Positions 59,880 to 64,000 of a stretch of DNA of 64,000 bases are shown one piece after another. The position numbers and the translations under genes were made by a program. Numbering within the stretch: the stretch's first letter is position 1; every line of letters starts with the position of its first letter. The DNA comes from Amborella trichopoda (lineage: Eukaryota > Streptophyta > Magnoliopsida > Amborellales > Amborellaceae). The stretch covers positions 1,527,486 through 1,591,485 of the forward strand of contig NW_006499776.1 in NCBI RefSeq assembly GCF_000471905.2, written 5' to 3'. Below the pieces are notes generated by a model. The model saw only the letters and a program-made list of their open reading frames with translations. It searched no databases and was not told where the DNA came from.

Positions 59880-60650
59880 GGGTTCCCGTGTTGCTCCGAC
59901 TGTTGCTGAAACATAATATGATTGAGCTGCCCGAGATCAAGTTTCATGATCAAGCTAGTCTTGATATGCACGATCAAGCTAGTCTCGATACGCACGATCA
60001 AGCTAGTCTCGCATCCTTTGTGCCTTATTTGCCAGGATGCTTCAAGAAGGCCTCATCACACCAAAACCAACAAGACAACCAAAGCACTAGACTCGAAGAC
60101 CGAGGGTCTCTGGTGCCCATATCATCAGATATCGCGGCATGACCTAAGCAATTGCTTTAACTTCCACAAGTTAGTAGCAAAGAAAATGTAGAGAGGCCAA
60201 GAAGTTGGTGACAGTCTAGACAGGGATCCCCAAGTCTCTCCTCCACTGGTACAAGAAGACCCCTCAACCCAAGACGCGGGAAATGATAATTCGAACCCCT
60301 ATCTAGCCTTGTTTGAGGAGATGCTCCCTCAAGGACTCGTCACTCCTAAGCCTGCGAGGCAGCCTAAGCACCTCGCTTACGGGACCGAGAATCACTGGTG
60401 CCCATACCGTCAGATATGGGGCCATGAGCTGGATAAATGCGATGGGTTCGAAGCTGTGGTTACTGAAAAAGTCCAGGCAGGTCACATTGCTTATGCTGAA
60501 TGCCCACAAGTCAATACTTCCACTCAGGAGAGTTTCCCAGAACAAGACTCCCATGATGAAGCCTTTGATCTCGCTGATCCCTCAACTTCCCAACCATGGA
60601 AAGTCCATCTCGAGCGGAGCAGGCTCAAGTCTTTAAAGTGAGAAGCGATT
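59880..60650 (+). pseudogene. gag zinc-knuckle region of a Ty3/gypsy fossil
   Basis: Two similar modules are visible. The first contains LWCPYHQISRHDLSNC (about 60108-60155) and the second HWCPYRQIWGHELDKC (about 60393-60440). Both fit the Cys/His zinc-knuckle pattern of Tat/Ogre-type gag proteins, which bind element RNA. Each is preceded by a KP-x-RQPKH-like stretch, and the modules lie 285 bp apart, so one arose by tandem duplication. A 24-bp repeat (GATCAAGCTAGTC at 59948, 59972 and 59996) adds an eight-residue repeat upstream. The region belongs with the pol remnant downstream. It is broken and cannot be a working gene. Confidence 0.8.
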
Positions 60651-61140
60651 CGTCAAGCTAAGGCTGTTCACAAACCTAGCAAGACGAACCAAGCACCTCC
60701 AAAGGCGACTAGATGAAGACGAGTACCAAGGGCTGCTCGCCAGAAGAACAAAGTTCCTCAGTAACCGGTCAAGCCATAATTTCTAGGCCTCTTCCTCCCT
60801 TATCGACTTTAAAAGACTTTATCCCTATCGTCAACGACCATTCCTTCGTCACATCAAAAAGGCATGTCCAATGAGGGTGGCAACGTTAAAAGCACTCCCC
60901 AGTGGTCTAAGCATGGGAAAGACCCGAAAGACCTTCTGCAGACGTCCAACTCTAGTGATGACGTAAAAACCTGCCCAGATGGGTCAAATGAGGGGAACGA
61001 CCTTAAAAGTCCCTCACCAACTGACCCTTCTCCTTCTTATTCTTATTCTTGAAATGCTCAGACTTTGAGGCTCTTGACAGAGTGCTCGAATGAACCAATA
61101 TAGGTAGGACGCACCAGAGACGGCTGAAAAAGACGTTAGC
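60651..61140 (+). other. Internal retroelement DNA, domain not recognised
   Basis: Lies where the gag-protease junction would be. A 62-codon frame at 60864-61052 is Ser/Asp-rich and low in information. No protease motif is clear to me. Confidence 0.5.
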
Positions 61141-63420
61141 CCAGGTGGCTAAATTCTTAACAGTGGCTAATTCCTTGGCAGCTCAAGCAAAGTTGGAGCC
61201 ATCCTCTTCTACCAGGAAGCACAAGAAGTCAAAGTTAAAGAAACCCCAATGGCCTCCTGAGTCTGACTTTGAGCAAAGACTGAGAGAATCAAGAGGGCAG
61301 AGCTTTTATTCTCAAAAAGCTTGCCACATGGTACATGTCTGTGAAGTATTAGTTAGCACGGGGCAAACATCGCAAACACCCGTGCAAAGACAAAGCGATT
61401 CATATGAGGGTGCCTTTGGCCCCACCATCACTGAATCTCAACTTCGCAGTAAATTTTAACTCAAACTTCTGCAGCCTGATATGCCATCCATATTTAAGGT
61501 CGACCCTTTTGTGCCCCAATTCAAGAAAGGTGCAGAAATCATGGCCTAAGCTAAAGCTCTATTGGAGGCAAAGATTTCAGGATCATGGGTCTATGTACTT
61601 GAGGTTAATGAGAAATGACCTGAAGCCAATGGTGATGAGTTGCAAGGGGCTCTGGAAGAATGAGAAGAAGGCAGTCAAGCCACAGCTGATGAGCTCAAGG
61701 AGATAAATCTAGGAGACAAAGCCGACCTGAGGCTCACTTTCATCTTGACAAACATGTCTTCATAGGAGAAAGATAATTTTACTGCCTTCTTGTGAGCAAA
61801 TCAAGATGTCTTTGCTTGGCATTACCATGAGATGCCCAGTTTACATCCTCAAGTAGCGGTTCACCGTCTCGGCATCAATCCCTCTGTCAAGCCCGTCAAG
61901 CAGAAATCAAGGAGGTTCAGGCCTGATTTTGAAGTGTAGATAGATGCTGAGGTAACCAAACTCAAGCAAACAGGCTTCATCCGTGAAGTCAAGTACCGAA
62001 AGTGGCTGACAAATGTTGTATCAGTTAAGAAGAAAAACGATCAAATCAGTGTCTGCATTGACTTCCATGACTTGAATACCGCTTGCCCAAAGGATGACTT
62101 TCCGTTGCCGTTCACGGAGATGCTCATTGATTCCATGGCTCATTGTCAGATCTTCTCCTTCATGGATGGATCCTCCAGGTATAGTCAGATACGAAGGAAG
62201 CCACCACGTTTTTGACTCTAAAAGGGTCTTCTGCTACACAATGATGCCTTCTGGATTGAAGAATGCTGGTGCTACATATTAGAGAGCAATGACAACCATC
62301 TTCAAGGATATGATGCACAAGGAGGTCGAATGTTATCTAAATGACTTGGTGGTAAAATTTGAAGAGGAAGACACTCATATGAGAGACCTTGAAAAGGTGT
62401 TCGAGCGATTACACCTTCATCAGCTTAAAATGAACCAGTTGAAATGCACTTTTGACGTGCGTTCAGGAAAGTTCTTGAGGTTCATTGTTAGACATTGAGG
62501 GTTGAAAATTGAGCCAATCAAGGTCAAGGCAATCCAAGAAATGCCGTCACCAACCACATTGCGAGAGCTACGCTCTTTTCAAGGACAGCTAGCATACATT
62601 CGCAGGTTCATCTCAAACCTCTCAAGTTGTTGTAAACCCTTTACGCATCTGTTAAAGAAAGATACCCCATTCATCTGGGATGAAGCATGTCAGGCAACCC
62701 TTGATGACATCAAGCATTATTTACTCAATCCTTCAGTGCTATCTACATCGGTACTGGGAAGCCCTCTCATCCTGTACGTGACCGCTCTAGACGAGTTGCT
62801 TAGGGCATTGTTGGTGCAAAACAATGACGAAGGGAAAGAAACTGCATTGTACTATCTCAGTCACAGGATTCTAGGGGCTGAGAAGAATTATCCCCCTATA
62901 GAGAAGATGTGCTTGGCCCTAATCTTCACAGTACAAAAGCTCTATCACTACTTGCTCGATCATGAAGTAAAACTTATATCAAAGGCATATCCTGTAAAGT
63001 TTCTCATAACACGCCCACTCTTGTCAGGACATCTTGCTAAGTGGGCATTATTGCTGATGGAATTTGACATCACATATGTCCCACAAAAGGCCATCAAGGG
63101 CCAAGCTTTGGCTGATTTTCTCGCAACACACCCTGTACCGGCAGAATCCCCTTTATCAAGTGTCCTTCCTGATGAAGAAGTATTATGTGCAAAATCTTGA
63201 GCACGATCAAGGGATAATGAATAGAGCCTTTGACATGTCAGTCAAGGTTCACTCATTCACCAGTGGAGATATGGTTTTAGCAGTCAAAAGGCCAACTGTT
63301 ATGCATGGATGGCGTAAAGGGAAGTTTGAACCCAAGTGGGAAGGTCCTTTATAGTAAAAAAGGTCTCCTGATGGAAAGTAGGCAATGCCCCATATCAATG
63401 GGAGATACCTAAAGAAATAC
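61141..63420 (+). pseudogene. Ty3/gypsy pol fossil: RT, RNase H and integrase tail
   Basis: Reverse transcriptase motifs are recognisable in order between about 61850 and 62500, including CIDFHDLN...CPKDDFPLP and FCYTMMPSGLKNA. These are followed by the connection and RNase H part (about 62502-63150) with SFQGQLAYIRRFI, PLILYV, YYLSHR, NYPPIEKMCLALIF and KGQALADFLATHP, the last being a hallmark of Tat-type plant elements. A piece resembling the integrase C-terminus (VKVHSFTSGDMVLAVKR ... KFEPKWEGP) lies at about 63240-63355, then a NGRYLKKYY-like end near 63420. When working, this polyprotein copies element RNA to DNA and inserts it. The copy is clearly dead, with on the order of ten or more breaks, and is probably old. 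Family: Ty3/gypsy, Tat/Ogre-like. Confidence 0.9.
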
Positions 63421-63620
63421 TACTCATGATTCATACTAAAAAGGACAAAATGTACAAACAGAAAAGAGTTAAAAAAGACCGTAAAAAGAATACAAAGGAG
63501 ACAGTTCAAACAAGGTTTAACTCTTTTTATTGCATTAGATGGAGGTACAACCTAAAAAAGGCCAGTATTAGGGAGGTTACAAATTTATCATGTTATGTTG
63601 CTCTCACAAAGAAAATAGCT
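63421..63620 (+). other. Post-pol non-coding region
   Basis: AT-rich, Lys-rich in one frame (63426-63647) but without a domain. Consistent with the 3' untranslated part of the element. Confidence 0.5.
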
Positions 63621-63630
63621 ATGGCGGAAT

Positions 63631-63860
63631 GTCGCTCTTGCATCTGAGGAAAAGAGAACGGCTGCCCCCAGCGTTGCCCTTGCATTTGAGGAGAGGACGG
63701 TTACAGACCAAAACCTGCTCTCATATGTGAAGCGTTGCTCTTGCATTTGAGGAGAGGACGGTTACAGGCCAAAACATTTCTCTCGCCATCCAAAGCGTCA
63801 CTCTTGCATTTGAGAAAAATAGGACGATTACAGGGCAAAAGTGGCTCTCACAATAAGAGA
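63631..63860 (+). repeat. 61-63-bp tandem repeat, about four units
   Basis: GCGTTGCTCTTGCATTTGAG and near matches start at 63631 (shortened unit), 63671, 63732 and 63795, each followed by an AGGACGGTTACAG-like block. Tandem repeats between pol and the 3' LTR are common in Tat/Ogre elements. Confidence 0.88.
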
Positions 63861-64000
63861 AGGTGGAAGCGCTTTGATGGGGTATACCAGACATATGAAG
63901 CAGACTTCTTTGGAACTGGCTAATGATGGAGAGCCTACCCTGTTCACAATGAGGGCCCTTCCACAGAGCAACATGGACTTCACTGTTGTGCTGGAGGACT
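63861..64000 (+). other. Window end, probably inside the 3' part of the element
   Basis: No feature recognised. The start of a 3' LTR matching 54683 is not visible before the window ends. Confidence 0.5.

Overview
The window looks like nuclear DNA of a land plant, probably a seed plant with a repeat-rich genome. The evidence is a very long short-monomer satellite whose repeat contains the plant telomere heptamer TTTAGGG, Ty3/gypsy remnants with a Tat/Ogre-like character, and a plant-type LTR promoter. I cannot name the species. I see no intact host gene, no RNA gene and no DNA transposon.

Positions 1-46380 (72% of the window) are one uninterrupted tandem array of a roughly 35-bp monomer, about 1,300 copies by division. 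Monomers differ from the consensus at several positions each, but the variation is organised. Sets of variant monomers recur in order as higher-order repeats. A recurrent signature (a TTAAGAATCATGTAG monomer followed by a shortened TTTAGTCATG monomer) turns up about two dozen times along the array. Four regional domains can be separated by eye: 1-12 kb (a 2.33-kb duplication and an 833-bp triplicate), 12.7-25 kb (units of about 1.1-2 kb and a 6-kb displaced duplication), 26-36 kb (units of about 1.5 kb and a 4.6-kb displaced duplication), and 38-46.4 kb (units of about 1.3 kb).

Positions 46381-54640 are old, mostly non-coding, retroelement-derived DNA. A sequence of about 0.7 kb starting exactly at the array edge reappears inverted at 53870-54632. 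Between the two lie a minus-strand Ty3/gypsy gag fossil (about 50336-52260), a 160-bp tandem repeat, a 109-bp tandem duplication, and a small stranded patch of satellite-like monomers 2.1 kb outside the array.

Positions 54683-64000 read as one large broken plus-strand Ty3/gypsy element. It has an LTR with a TATA box, a primer-binding-like site, a long leader, gag zinc-knuckle modules, and reverse transcriptase, RNase H and integrase-tail remnants, then a 3' tandem repeat. Its 3' LTR, if present, lies beyond the window. The middle of this region holds a TA microsatellite, a CpG-dense patch and a 20-base assembly gap (59131-59150). The most intriguing structure is a tandem array of about 14 short hairpins in the LTR (55357-56065), whose stems appear to be kept by paired substitutions.

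No genes here can be shown to work together. The window is best read as satellite heterochromatin abutting a nest of fossil retroelements.
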